From assembly GCF_002077695.1 (NCBI RefSeq), contig NZ_MWUE01000016.1, positions 124,001-188,000 on the forward strand: a DNA stretch of 64,000 bases, written 5' to 3'. Shown here in pieces: positions 48,592-57,432 of this stretch. The position numbers were made by a program, and so were the translations under genes. The notes beneath the pieces are model-generated. The model did not search any database and was not told the DNA's origin. It saw only the letters and a program-made list of their open reading frames with translations. The stretch's first letter is position 1. Every line of letters begins with the position of its first letter. This DNA is from Pantoea latae. Lineage in GTDB: Bacteria > Pseudomonadota > Gammaproteobacteria > Enterobacterales > Enterobacteriaceae.

Positions 48592-49686
48592 ATGAAAAAA
48601 ACGCTTTTGCTGGCTGGGCTGCTGCTGTCGACGGCGTGCGGCGCCACGCAATACCCGCTGCAGGTCACCGATTTGGACGGCAACGTTATCCGACTCGACC
48701 ACGAGCCGCAGCATCTGATCCTGCAGGATGGCCGCGACGTGCTGGCGCTGGCGCTGCTGGATCGCGACAATCCCTTTCAGCGCGTCGTCGCCTGGAACAA
48801 TCTGCCGAAAAAGCAGGACACCCAGACCTGGGATCTGCTGAAGCAGCGCTGGCCGCAGGCGGCGAACATCGTTGATATGGGGTTCAACGATCAGGGGCAG
48901 GTCAATCTTGAGAGCGTGCTGGCGCAGAAGCCGGACCTGATGATCGCGCAGCTGCGCGCAAAGTCGGCGCTGCAGCAGTCCGGCGTGCTGGAGACGCTAA
49001 AGGGGCTGCATATTCCGGTGCTGTTTATCGATTATGAGCTGCATCCGAAAGAGAACACCGCGCGCAGCGTGGCGCTGCTGGGCAAGGTGCTGAACCGTGA
49101 GCAAGAAGCGGGCGACTATACCGCCTTCTATCAGCAGCGCTTACAGCAGCTTGATGCGGCCATCGCGCAGGTGGCGCAGAAGCCGACGGTGTTTATCGAA
49201 CCGATCGCCGGCAACAGCGATAACTGCTGCTTTACCCATGGCCACAACGGCTGGGGCGGGCTGGTGGAAGCGGTGGGCGGAAAGAATATCGGATCCGCGC
49301 TGCTGCCGGGCAACGCGGGCTTCGTCTCGCTGGAGAAGATTATCGCCATGAAGCCGGACGTCTATATTATGACCGGCTCAAAGCGGCCAAATGCAGGCGT
49401 GCTGCCGTTTGGCTATAACATCCCCGCGCAGGCGGTGTCAGCCACCTTTAGCGGTCTGCTCAACCGCACCGGCCTTAAGCAGATCGCGCCGGTAGAGAAG
49501 GGCCGCGTCTATGGCGTCTACCACCATTTCTATAACCATCCCTATAACATCATCGGGATGGAGATCCTGGCGAAAGATCTCTACCCGCAAACGTTCGCCC
49601 GGCTGGATCCCACCGCTGACTTCCACACTATCGTGACGCGCTTTACCCGTCTGCCGGACGCGCCCGTGACCCTGAGCTATCCCTGA
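48592..49686 (+). CDS. ABC transporter substrate-binding protein, siderophore/cobalamin (FecB/BtuF) type
   Basis: A 364-aa periplasmic binding protein of the class III fold. Signal peptide 1-19 (MKKTLLLAGLLLSTACGAT); the -3 residue does not fit a lipobox. The N-lobe (LDHEPQHLILQDGRDVLALALL), backbone helix and C-lobe motif GLVEAVGGKNI are typical of iron-siderophore binders, as is the DNCCF segment. No permease, ATPase or receptor gene is adjacent, so it is an orphan in this window. A terminator follows. Confidence 0.82.
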   Translation: MKKTLLLAGLLLSTACGATQYPLQVTDLDGNVIRLDHEPQHLILQDGRDVLALALLDRDNPFQRVVAWNNLPKKQDTQTWDLLKQRWPQAANIVDMGFNDQGQVNLESVLAQKPDLMIAQLRAKSALQQSGVLETLKGLHIPVLFIDYELHPKENTARSVALLGKVLNREQEAGDYTAFYQQRLQQLDAAIAQVAQKPTVFIEPIAGNSDNCCFTHGHNGWGGLVEAVGGKNIGSALLPGNAGFVSLEKIIAMKPDVYIMTGSKRPNAGVLPFGYNIPAQAVSATFSGLLNRTGLKQIAPVEKGRVYGVYHHFYNHPYNIIGMEILAKDLYPQTFARLDPTADFHTIVTRFTRLPDAPVTLSYP

Positions 49687-49695
49687 ACCTGCTGG

Positions 49696-49725
49696 CCGCG
49701 CGTTGACAAAACGCGCGGTTAATTT
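49696..49725 (+). terminator. terminator after the orphan binding protein
   Basis: Stem CCGCGCGTT / AACGCGCGG with GACAA loop followed by TTAATTT. Confidence 0.8.
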
Positions 49726-50002
49726 ACCTTTTCACCGCGCCATCTTTCGCTACTCTTAAACCAACTGCTTTTTATTTTGATGCCGTACTTTTCCCCGCGT
49801 CTCTAACGCCACCAGCGAAAAAGCTTGCTAAAACCCAAAAACGTGGTGAAATCCGCGCGTTTATTTCGCACCGGGCGCAATAAACCAGGCAACAGGGAGT
49901 GCAAAAACAGACTTTTAATTTGGGCAGCGCGGCGTGCCGCCGGAAAAGATGACGCTTTTCCGACGCCAGCGTGCTGCCATTTGGGCTTTGCCCGAGGTGT
50001 TT
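49726..50002. other. upstream region of the EAL gene
   Basis: No gene found. It is expected to hold the EAL gene promoter. The frames that extend the EAL protein upstream are not supported by a ribosome site. Confidence 0.4.
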
Positions 50003-50719
50003 ATGACTCCACACACGTTGGCCTCCACGCTGAACAAAAAATTTATCCTTGAGCCGGTGATCTCTCCGACCGGCGGCTTTGTCGGTTTTGAACTGCTGAC
50101 GCGCTATACGTCGGTGGCGGGTAAATCGCGCAATCCTTTTATGGTGATTGAAAATATGCCCTTCAGCGAGAAGCGCGATCTGCTGTTTGAGCAGCTGAAC
50201 GCGCTGTCGCCGACCGTCGCGCTGCTGGAGCAGCGGGGCTTATTTGTCAGTATTAATATCGATCGCGATATGGTGCGCATGGTGGAAGAGGATGCGCAGC
50301 TGAGCTGGCTGTTCAGTATCGCCAGCGTACTGCGGCTGGAGGTTTCCGAGAATATTGATTTTTCGCACGATGTTGAGGCGCGTCAGGCGCTGCAGCAGCT
50401 CAAGGCGCGCGGCATGCACTTTTTCCTCGACGATCTCGGCACCGGCTTCGCCAATCTGGACGCGCTTTATACCGGCCTGTTCGACGCGGTGAAAATGGAC
50501 AAACGCTTTTTCTGGGAACAAAAAGAGAAATCTATTTTTCCCGTGCTGATGGCGAATATTCAGCGCTACTGTCCGAAAATTATTGTTGAAGGAGTAGAAA
50601 ATAAAGAAGATTTGGCGGCGCTGGAACATATTCCGCTTTACGGGCTGCAGGGTTACTATTTTCCTGCGCTGGAAATTGACGAACTGCCTCAGCATTTAAG
50701 CCAGGGTGACGCTATTTAA
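50003..50719 (+). CDS. stand-alone EAL-domain protein (c-di-GMP phosphodiesterase family, YdiV-sized)
   Basis: A 238-aa cytosolic protein that is only an EAL domain, about the size of YdiV/RflP. Unlike YdiV it keeps residues expected for catalysis: Glu30 (ELL in place of EAL), Asn85 (SINID), Glu113/116 (LEVSE), Asp143-Asp144 (DDLGTG), Lys164 (VKMDK), Glu196 (VEGVE) and Gln216 (LQGYY). It is therefore either an active phosphodiesterase or a c-di-GMP binder. The start at 50003 has GAGGTG just upstream. A GC hairpin lies after the stop. Confidence 0.88.
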   Translation: MTPHTLASTLNKKFILEPVISPTGGFVGFELLTRYTSVAGKSRNPFMVIENMPFSEKRDLLFEQLNALSPTVALLEQRGLFVSINIDRDMVRMVEEDAQLSWLFSIASVLRLEVSENIDFSHDVEARQALQQLKARGMHFFLDDLGTGFANLDALYTGLFDAVKMDKRFFWEQKEKSIFPVLMANIQRYCPKIIVEGVENKEDLAALEHIPLYGLQGYYFPALEIDELPQHLSQGDAI

Positions 50720-50726
50720 ACACGAA

Positions 50727-50761
50727 GCAGGGCGAATAAGCTGTTTTTTTTCGTCCTGCCT
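50727..50761 (+). terminator. terminator-like hairpin after the EAL gene
   Basis: Imperfect stem GCAGGGCGAA / TTCGTCCTGC with a T-rich loop, 10 bp after the stop. Confidence 0.5.
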
Positions 50762-51205
50762 TAACTATTCAGATTGTTATTATATTCGCGCGGGCGCAGG
50801 AAGTTAACGTCATAACCTGAAAAGCCCGCGGAAAAACGTAAAGAAAGCGAAAAGAGGCGGGGAAAGGCGTGGTTTTTTTCGCGGCGTAGCGCATATCAGC
50901 CCAGATATGACGCCATCCGGGCGCCGAAGCGTCACACTCTTTTAGCGCTGAAATATTTAGCAGGCATATTAATAGCGAAAATAATTAATTTGCTCGTCTG
51001 GTCCGACCCCAGACCTGTAAAATGCGCATGCGCTGCTGCATGCGGGAATATTTATCCGCTTTGTTGATTCACGATGAAAATTAACCTCGCGTGTAAACTG
51101 ACTAATAGAGAAATATCCTAATCTGCGCCATTAATTATGCCAAAACAGAATCATCAGTGTTAAGATAACCGCTCAACACTCGTGATGTGGTGTTGTGTTC
51201 TCTAG
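50762..51205. other. AT-rich intergenic stretch, about 440 bp
   Basis: No reading frame, repeat or conserved RNA recognised. With the candidate sRNA that follows it makes an 0.8-kb gene-free gap. Confidence 0.4.
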
Positions 51206-51288
51206 TTTTTTTCCTTGATTTGGCAAGGATTAGCCGGTATTCGGTATTAAGGAATCGTATTCCCCCGATCGTTTACGATCGGGTTTTT
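51206..51288 (+). ncRNA. candidate small RNA or orphan terminator
   Basis: A chain of hairpins ends in a textbook terminator. CCTTG/CAAGG lies at 51213-51228 and GGAAT/ATTCC at 51251-51263. The last stem is CCCGATCG / CGATCGGG (51264-51271, 51276-51283) with a TTTA loop and TTTTT (51284-51288). No coding gene precedes it within about 480 bp on this strand, so the terminator belongs to an unseen transcript. The 5' end and promoter are not defined. It does not match an sRNA I know. Confidence 0.4.
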
Positions 51289-51547
51289 CATTTTCACTCC
51301 GCTCTGTAGTCCGCTATTCTGATCTGAAATTTGCTCGCTTCCTGAACTGACGTTTTCCCTTTTTTGCCTGCGCCATATTCAGATCCAGCTCTCTCCACAA
51401 TTTCTGCCGAGTGTTAAGGAAGCGCTAAGCAGAGTAATAGTCTGTAAGTTACCGATTTTTAAGACTTTAGGAGATGCGGAGCGCCCCCCATATCACCGAT
51501 AGTACATCTTAACGGCGCGACTCTCGCTGTTGCTACTGGAGGTTATG

Positions 51548-52000
51548 ATGAAAAAAACAACATTACGCGTTATCGCGACTTTTATTGCATGCAGCTCACT
51601 GATTTCCACCGTCTCCTGGGCTGATGGCCCGGGCGATCATCACGGCCAGCCGTGGCAGCAGCATGGCGGCGATCGCCATGACGATCGTCACGACGACCGC
51701 GGTCGCGGTCCGCAGGGCCATGGACCGGATCGTGACCGCTTCGCCGGCGGCCCGCGCGGCGATCGCCATGACGATCGCGGCCGCGATCATTTTGCCTGGA
51801 ACGGCCATGACTTCCGTCGCGGTCATCCGATGCCGCCGGAATATCGCGGCCCGCACTATCGGGTAGATGACTGGCGCGCTCGCCGCCTGCCAGAGCCGCC
51901 GCGCGGCGAATACTGGTCCTATATCGACGGTAACTACGTGCTGATTGCCGCCGCGACCGGTGTGATCACCTCGCTGATCCTCAGCAACGCCTTTAACTAA
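51548..52000 (+). CDS. RcnB-family periplasmic protein
   Basis: A 150-aa secreted protein: signal peptide at 1-25 (ending VSWA), then a low-complexity stretch rich in His, Asp, Arg and Gly (about 26-90, repeats of DDRHDDRGRG type). A C-terminal RcnB domain follows (RGHPMPPEYRGPHYRVDDWRARRL, EYWSYIDGNYVLIAAATGVI) with a hydrophobic end. E. coli RcnB tunes Ni/Co homeostasis; the His/Asp repeats suggest metal binding (inference). Start at 51548 is 5 nt after GGAGG; an ATG one codon earlier is possible. Confidence 0.85.
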   Translation: MKKTTLRVIATFIACSSLISTVSWADGPGDHHGQPWQQHGGDRHDDRHDDRGRGPQGHGPDRDRFAGGPRGDRHDDRGRDHFAWNGHDFRRGHPMPPEYRGPHYRVDDWRARRLPEPPRGEYWSYIDGNYVLIAAATGVITSLILSNAFN

Positions 52001-52010
52001 ACCAGCCTCC

Positions 52011-52037
52011 GGGGCGGCGCAGGCCGCCCCTTTCTCT
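52011..52037 (+). terminator. terminator of the RcnB-like gene
   Basis: Stem GGGGCGGC / GCCGCCCC with GCAG loop followed by TTTCTCT. Confidence 0.85.
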
Positions 52038-52144
52038 CTTCTTCCTGATAAAAACCGGCTGCGCCGATGCGCGCCTGTTCCTCTTTTTTTCACGCTCCCC
52101 AGGCTATGCTTTGCTTCTTTCCTTTCGCCTGATAAGGAGTCGCA

Positions 52145-52972
52145 ATGACAGTGGTAAAAATGGTGGCGGTTGATATGGACGGCACCTTCCTTGATGACCA
52201 GAAGCAGTACGATCGGCCGCGCTTCATGCGCTGCTATGCAGAGATGAAGGCGCGCGGCATTAAATTTGTCGTCGCCAGCGGCAATCAGTACTACCAGCTG
52301 AAATCGTTCTTTCCAACCCTCGCCAGCGACATCGCCTTTGTGGCAGAGAATGGCGCCTGGGTACTGGACGGCGAGCAGGAGCTGTTCTGCGGCGCCTTTT
52401 CCCGCGCGGACGTCAATGCGGTGCTCGATACGCTGCAAAACGGCCACTATCCCGGGCTGCGTTATATTCTGTGCGGACGAGAAAGCGCCTACTACTTTAG
52501 CGGCGCCGTTGAGGAGCAGTGGCTGAAAAAAATGCGTCACTACTGCCATCGGTTAAAGGCGATTAACACGCTGGAAGAGACCGGCAACGACCGGCTGTTT
52601 AAATTTGCGCTTAATCTCTCCGACGACTACGTCGAGCCGCTGATGGCGGATATTCAGCGTCTGCATGAGGGCGCGGCGGCCGCCACCTCCAGCGGACACG
52701 GCTCGGTGGATCTGATTGTGCCAGGCCATCATAAAGCCAACGGGCTGAATATTCTGGCGCAGCGCTGGGGCATCGATCATCAGCAGGTGCTGGCGTTCGG
52801 CGACGGCGGCAACGACCTGGAAATGCTGAAACAGTCTGGCTTTAGCTTTGCGATGGCGAACGCGCCGCAGCGGGTCAAAGCGGCGGCGCGCTACGCTGCG
52901 CCCGGCAACAACGACGCGGGCGTGCTGCAGGTGATTGAGGCGATGCTGGCGGGCGAACCGCCGTTTGCCTGA
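52145..52972 (+). CDS. supH: HAD-superfamily sugar phosphatase (YbiV/SupH-like, Cof type)
   Basis: A 275-aa type IIB HAD phosphatase. Motif I DMDGTFLDD at about 11-19 with nucleophile and acid Asp, motif II VVASGNQYYQL, motif III lysine in HHKANGL and motif IV FGDGGNDLEML. Closest to E. coli YbiV (271 aa), which dephosphorylates sugar phosphates and is found next to ybiC-like genes only loosely. An AAGGAG site precedes the start. Confidence 0.85.
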   Translation: MTVVKMVAVDMDGTFLDDQKQYDRPRFMRCYAEMKARGIKFVVASGNQYYQLKSFFPTLASDIAFVAENGAWVLDGEQELFCGAFSRADVNAVLDTLQNGHYPGLRYILCGRESAYYFSGAVEEQWLKKMRHYCHRLKAINTLEETGNDRLFKFALNLSDDYVEPLMADIQRLHEGAAAATSSGHGSVDLIVPGHHKANGLNILAQRWGIDHQQVLAFGDGGNDLEMLKQSGFSFAMANAPQRVKAAARYAAPGNNDAGVLQVIEAMLAGEPPFA

Positions 52973-52988
52973 ACGCCGCGCTGGCGAG

Positions 52989-54137
52989 CTAGGGAGTGAC
53001 CTGCCACGCCTCGGTCAGCATTGCGCGCATCGCCTGCTGGCTATAGCTCACCAGCGAATTTTTACTGTTGGCGCGCGCCAGAATCCATTCGACATCCGCC
53101 TCGCTCAGGGTTTGCGTCTCCTGCCAGAAAGGGACGATCGCCTGCTGCTGTAGCCAGCTTTTCAGGAAGCGCGTCGGCTGCGCGTCCGGCGTGTTGAACA
53201 GCTGCTGGTGCAACGCCTGCATCAGCTGCTGCTGCTGCGCATCGCGGCTCTCCGCCAGCTGCTCGAGGAACGGAAACAGCAGGCGGCCGCACACTTCGCC
53301 GTGGTGATAGGGTTTGATCGCGCCCAGCTCTCCTGCGAGGCCGTGAATGACGCCCAGCCCGGCGCTGCTCAGACAGACGCCGCCGAGCCAGGAGGCGAGC
53401 ATCATCGCCTCGCGCGCCGCGTCGCCCTGCGCATCAGTGCGGTTCAGCGCAGGCCACGCCTGCACAAACTGACGCAGCCCGGTCAGCGCCAGCTGACGGC
53501 TAAACAGATTGCCTTTGCTGGAGAGATAGGCCTCAAAAAGATGGGTGAAGGCGTCGATGCCGCAGGTTGCCAGCACCTTATCAGGCGCGCCTTTCAGCAG
53601 ATCCGCATCGAGAATCGCCACCTGCGGCACAAATACCGGATGGCGCAGCGACGCCTTCACTTTGATGTCGAGCTGATCGGTCACCACGGCGTTCTGCGTG
53701 GCTTCGCTGCCGGTGCCCGCCGTAGTCGGCACGGCGATCAGCGGCAACGTCACCGCCTGCACCGGCGTATCGCCGACTTTTTCCAGATAGCGCGCCGTCG
53801 GCAGCGGATGCTGCATCATGGCGCTAAAGGCTTTGGCGCCATCCAGCACGCTGCCGCCGCCGATCGCCACCACACGATCGACATGGCCGCGCCAGCGTGT
53901 GACCCAGGCGTCAATCTCAGCCGGTGACGCTTCATGCGCGACGATTTCATAACCAATAATAAGATCGTTCAGGTCGCTTTTCAGCTGTGCATAGACAGGC
54001 CCGTTTAAAAACGAACGCCCGCAAAACAGCAGCGTGGGCTGAGGATCGGCGCGCAGCAGCGGCACCAGCTGACGGATGCTGCCGCGTCCAGAAAGGGTTC
54101 GTTGATTACTGTACAGCTCGATCAGATTCTCACTCAC
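52989..54137 (-). CDS. iron-containing (group III) alcohol dehydrogenase
   Basis: A 382-aa NAD(P)-dependent dehydrogenase of the Fe-ADH family. GGGSVLDGAKA is the coenzyme-binding turn, and PTTAGTGSEAT follows. Metal ligands are Asp in ILDADLL/CGIDAF and His in FTHLFEAYLS, VIHGLAGELG and YHHGEVCG. The start is GTG at 54137 (AAGGA 7 nt upstream); a longer ATG frame to 54359 runs through the promoter region and is rejected. It is divergent from gntT. Substrate unknown; a hydroxy-acid or semialdehyde is plausible from context. Confidence 0.88.
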   Translation of the reverse strand: MSENLIELYSNQRTLSGRGSIRQLVPLLRADPQPTLLFCGRSFLNGPVYAQLKSDLNDLIIGYEIVAHEASPAEIDAWVTRWRGHVDRVVAIGGGSVLDGAKAFSAMMQHPLPTARYLEKVGDTPVQAVTLPLIAVPTTAGTGSEATQNAVVTDQLDIKVKASLRHPVFVPQVAILDADLLKGAPDKVLATCGIDAFTHLFEAYLSSKGNLFSRQLALTGLRQFVQAWPALNRTDAQGDAAREAMMLASWLGGVCLSSAGLGVIHGLAGELGAIKPYHHGEVCGRLLFPFLEQLAESRDAQQQQLMQALHQQLFNTPDAQPTRFLKSWLQQQAIVPFWQETQTLSEADVEWILARANSKNSLVSYSQQAMRAMLTEAWQVTP

Positions 54138-54286
54138 CGCGACATCCTTATGTAAAAAGAGAAAACAGGAGTGTAACCAAAAGCGGAAGCGCAACCGCGA
54201 CAAACTTTCCTGTAACAGGGCGATGAAAAGTTGATCACCTTCGCAAAACAGAAATTCAGCGCAGGCGAGGAGGTGCTTTCCTGACG

Positions 54287-54316
54287 ATGTTACCCTTAAC
54301 ATGTTACTGGTAACAG
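54287..54316 (+). promoter_or_regulatory. two abutting GntR operators upstream of gntT
   Basis: ATGTTACCCTTAACAT (54287-54302) and ATGTTACTGGTAACAG (54301-54316) each fit the GntR box ATGTTACC-GTAACA. They lie 113 bp upstream of gntT and 150 bp upstream of the divergent dehydrogenase. GntR would repress in the absence of gluconate. The gntR gene itself is outside the window. Confidence 0.85.
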
Positions 54317-54428
54317 GTTGTGTCCGACTGTTAACCCGTTTTTCCGATGCTGTACCCAACGTCCGTTTCGGACCTACGATAACAACACGCTGCTGGCCGC
54401 TGGCCGGTCTGCAAGCTGGAGAACACCT

Positions 54429-55745
54429 ATGCCATTACTTATTGTGGCGATCGGCGTGGCGTTGCTGCTGCTGCTGATGATTCGCTTCAAACTCAATGGA
54501 TTCATCGCGCTGATACTGGTGGCGCTGGTGGTCGGCATGATGCAGGGCATGCCGGTCAATAAAGTTATTCTCTCGATTAAAAACGGCGTGGGCGGCACGC
54601 TCGGCAGCCTGGCGCTGATCATGGGATTCGGCGCCATGCTCGGCAAGCTGCTGGCGGACTGCGGCGGCGCGCAGCGCATCGCCACCACGCTGATTGACAA
54701 GTTCGGCAAGGAATATATCCAGTGGGCGCTGGTGCTGACCGGTTTTACCGTCGGCTTCGCGCTGTTTTACGAGGTCGGTTTTGTGCTGATGCTGCCGCTG
54801 GTGTTCAGCGTCGCCGCCTCGGCGCGCGTGCCGCTGCTCTACGTCGGCGTGCCGATGGCGGCCGCGCTGTCGGTAACGCACGGCTTTCTGCCGCCGCATC
54901 CCGGCCCAACGGCGATTGCGACGCTGTTCAACGCCGATATGGGCAAAACCCTGCTGTGGGGCACGCTGCTCGGCATTCCGACGGTGATCCTCGCCGGACC
55001 GGTTTACGCCCGCTTCCTGAAAAAAATCGATAAACCGATCCCGCAGGGGCTCTATAACCCAAAAACCTTTAGCGAAGAAGAGATGCCGGGCTTCGGCGTC
55101 AGCGTCTGGACCGCGCTGGTGCCGGTGGTGCTGATGGCGCTGCGCGCGCTGGCGGAAATGGTGCTGCCGAAAGGGCACGCGCTGCTGCCTTACGCGGAGT
55201 TTTTCGGCGATCCGGTGATGGCGACGCTGATTTCGGTGCTGATCGCCATCTTCACCTTTGGCCTGAATCGCGGGCGCACTATGGATGAGGTGATGGGCAC
55301 CATTACCGACTCGATAAAAATCATCGCCATGATGCTGCTGATTATCGGCGGCGGCGGGGCGTTTAAGCAGGTGCTGGTGGACAGCGGCGTCGATAAATAT
55401 ATCGCCGCGATGATGCAGGAGAGCAACGTCTCGCCGATCTTTATGGCCTGGTCAATCGCCGCCGTGCTGCGCATTGCGCTGGGTTCCGCCACCGTGGCGG
55501 CGATTACGGCGGGCGGCATCGTCGCGCCGCTGATTGCCAGCAGCGGCGCCAGCCCAGAGCTGATGGTGATTGCGGTGGGCTCGGGCAGTGTGATCTTCTC
55601 CCACGTTAACGATCCGGGCTTCTGGCTGTTTAAAGAGTACTTTAACCTCACCATCGGCGAGACCATTCGCTCCTGGTCGGCGCTGGAGACCATTATCTCG
55701 GTGTGCGGGCTGGTGGGCTGTATGCTGCTGTCGTACGTGATTTAA
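54429..55745 (+). CDS. gntT: GntT, high-affinity gluconate permease
   Basis: A gluconate:H+ symporter (GntP family). It is 438 aa, the same length as E. coli GntT. The N-terminus MPLLIVAIGVALLLLLMIRF, VTHGFLPPHPGPTAIATLFNADMGKTL and the C-terminal IVAPLIASSGASPELMVIAVGSGSVIFSHVNDPGFW are nearly the E. coli sequence. About 12-14 helices. Regulated by the two GntR boxes upstream. A hairpin separates it from convergent hcxB. Confidence 0.96.
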   Translation: MPLLIVAIGVALLLLLMIRFKLNGFIALILVALVVGMMQGMPVNKVILSIKNGVGGTLGSLALIMGFGAMLGKLLADCGGAQRIATTLIDKFGKEYIQWALVLTGFTVGFALFYEVGFVLMLPLVFSVAASARVPLLYVGVPMAAALSVTHGFLPPHPGPTAIATLFNADMGKTLLWGTLLGIPTVILAGPVYARFLKKIDKPIPQGLYNPKTFSEEEMPGFGVSVWTALVPVVLMALRALAEMVLPKGHALLPYAEFFGDPVMATLISVLIAIFTFGLNRGRTMDEVMGTITDSIKIIAMMLLIIGGGGAFKQVLVDSGVDKYIAAMMQESNVSPIFMAWSIAAVLRIALGSATVAAITAGGIVAPLIASSGASPELMVIAVGSGSVIFSHVNDPGFWLFKEYFNLTIGETIRSWSALETIISVCGLVGCMLLSYVI

Positions 55746-55750
55746 CCCAT

Positions 55751-55775
55751 GCCGCCGGGCGCGCTGCCCGGCGGC
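55751..55775. terminator. hairpin between convergent gntT and hcxB
   Basis: Perfect 10-bp stem GCCGCCGGGC / GCCCGGCGGC with a 5-nt loop. No T-run. Confidence 0.6.
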
Positions 55776-55780
55776 GGATG

Positions 55781-56863
55781 TCAGCTGGCCTGCGCGCGAA
55801 ACGCGGCCAGCTCCTCTTCGGGCATGCCCGCCTGCGTCGCTGCCAGGCAGATTTGCCGCCAGCTGTTGGCGTCCAGCGGGATCCCTTCGCGTTGGCGCAG
55901 CGCGCGGTTCATCTCTTCCCATTCTCCCGGCACCTGAATCGGCTCGCTGCCGCTCTGGGGCGATCGCTTCACCCAGTCCAGAAAAGCCTCTGCTTCCTCC
56001 TGCATCGCCGGCGCGTTGAACGCCTCCGGGTTGAGGATAATGGTGGTCATGCAGTTATAGATGGCGTCATGGCTGGCGAGCACCGTCTCTTCGTGGGTGG
56101 TGCGGCCGCCAGAGAGGGCGCCGCCGAGGATTTCGCACATCGTCGCCAGCGCGTAGCCTTTGTGCAGGCCAAACGGCAGCAGTGAGCCGTAGGGCGCTTC
56201 ATGCATCACGCCAGGGTGCTGCGTCGGCTGTCCCTGATGATCGATAAGATAACCCGGCGGCACATCGACCCCTTTGTTCCAGGCGACGCGCGTTTTGCCG
56301 AAGGCGATGCCGCTGGTGGCGAAATCAAGCAATAGCGGTTTGCCCTGGCGGCGCGGAAAGATGGCGCAGAAGGGATTGGTGCCGAAACGGCGGTCGCTGC
56401 CGCCGAACGGCGCCACCATCGGATCGCCCATCACGTTAACGAAGTGAAAAGAGATAAATCCCGCCGCCGCGCACTGTTCGGCCCAGTGGCCGATACGGCC
56501 AATATGGTGCGAGTGATGCAGGCCGACCGCCGCAATACCGGTCTGCCGGGCGCGCGCGATGCCTTGCTGCATCGCCTCGAACGCGGCCACCTGACCAAAT
56601 CCGCCACGGGCGTGAAAGGTCAGCACCGCGCCGGCGTCTTTTTCCAGCACCGGATGCTGATTAAGCTGCAGATGCCCCTGGCTGAATGAGGTCATGTAGC
56701 TGGGGATCATGCCGACGCCGTGGGAGTCGTGTCCGGCCAGATTGGCCGCCACCAGGTGATCCGCCACCAGGCGCGCCTCATCAGCGTTGCTGCCGGCGTG
56801 CAGCCATATCGCCTGCACGAACGCATGCAGCTGCGTGGGGTGAATACGGGTGAGTTCACTCAT
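55781..56863 (-). CDS. hcxB: HcxB (YbiC), hydroxycarboxylate dehydrogenase of the Ldh/MDH type 2 family
   Basis: A 360-aa NAD(P)H-dependent 2-oxo/2-hydroxy-carboxylate oxidoreductase, about the E. coli YbiC length. Conserved: AANLAGHDSHGVGMIPSY near 40, HHSHHIGRIGHWAEQCAAAGF with the catalytic His near 120, RFGTNPFCAIFPR and HKGYALATMCEILGGALSGG. The start at 56863 is supported by AGGAGAAG upstream. With gntT and the Fe-ADH it forms a hydroxy-acid utilisation neighbourhood (inference). Confidence 0.93.
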   Translation of the reverse strand: MSELTRIHPTQLHAFVQAIWLHAGSNADEARLVADHLVAANLAGHDSHGVGMIPSYMTSFSQGHLQLNQHPVLEKDAGAVLTFHARGGFGQVAAFEAMQQGIARARQTGIAAVGLHHSHHIGRIGHWAEQCAAAGFISFHFVNVMGDPMVAPFGGSDRRFGTNPFCAIFPRRQGKPLLLDFATSGIAFGKTRVAWNKGVDVPPGYLIDHQGQPTQHPGVMHEAPYGSLLPFGLHKGYALATMCEILGGALSGGRTTHEETVLASHDAIYNCMTTIILNPEAFNAPAMQEEAEAFLDWVKRSPQSGSEPIQVPGEWEEMNRALRQREGIPLDANSWRQICLAATQAGMPEEELAAFRAQAS

Positions 56864-56975
56864 CTTGCTCTTCTCCTTTTTGAGGGCACACGGCATCCTG
56901 CGGCTAAAAAACCGCCACGGCAAGCGCGGATGTCAAAAAGCGAGAAGGGCCACAATGCGTGGCCCAATGCAGGGG

Positions 56976-57221
56976 TTAATGCGGCTGTTCAAAGCCGGCT
57001 TTGACCATTTGCTCGCGCAGCGCGCGGGTAATTTCGCGATTACCGCCGGTGACGGGGTAGATCACATTGTTGACGACATCATCAAGGTAGTGCTCGTCGA
57101 ACTCTTGCATGGTGAGCTGTGAACCGCCTTCATCGTTGATAGCGAAAGAGCCTTTGATGTGATCGCCAGCATTTTTCGCCTTAAGGCTGTAGCGTCCCAT
57201 ACTGGTATTTATTGTGCTCAT
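56976..57221 (-). CDS. hypothetical protein, 81 aa
   Basis: Not recognised. It has a strong ribosome site (AAGGAGA) before the ATG. The protein is soluble, starting MSTINTSMGRYSLKAKNAGDH, and reads as a small mixed alpha/beta domain with an acidic middle (MQEFDEHYLDDVVNNVIYPVTGG). No signal peptide. GC and codon use match the region. Confidence 0.7.
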   Translation of the reverse strand: MSTINTSMGRYSLKAKNAGDHIKGSFAINDEGGSQLTMQEFDEHYLDDVVNNVIYPVTGGNREITRALREQMVKAGFEQPH

Positions 57222-57432
57222 AATCTCTCCTTATTACTCGTCTTACGTTGGTACGCGCAGAGGCCTGCCTTTGCCGCTAAAAGTTTAGCGAGCAACGAGA
57301 GGAGAAACGAAGCGCAAGGCGGTTAAAAAAACAACAGCTGCGACCGGCGTCGCAGAAATTGCGTCGGCCTTTCGGCGCAGCCGCAGATCACAGCGGAGGG
57401 GAACGGGCACCGGCAAAAACGCAGCGATAAGC

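Noticed and set aside
51600..51800. Repetitive GATCGCCATGACGAT-type motifs considered as a CRISPR or tandem DNA repeat
   Set aside because: They lie in frame inside the RcnB-like gene and encode its His/Asp/Arg-rich low-complexity segment.
54138..54359. N-terminal extension of the Fe-dependent alcohol dehydrogenase
   Set aside because: It would run through the GntR operators and adds an unrelated hydrophobic stretch; the GTG at 54137 has a good ribosome site and gives the family start.
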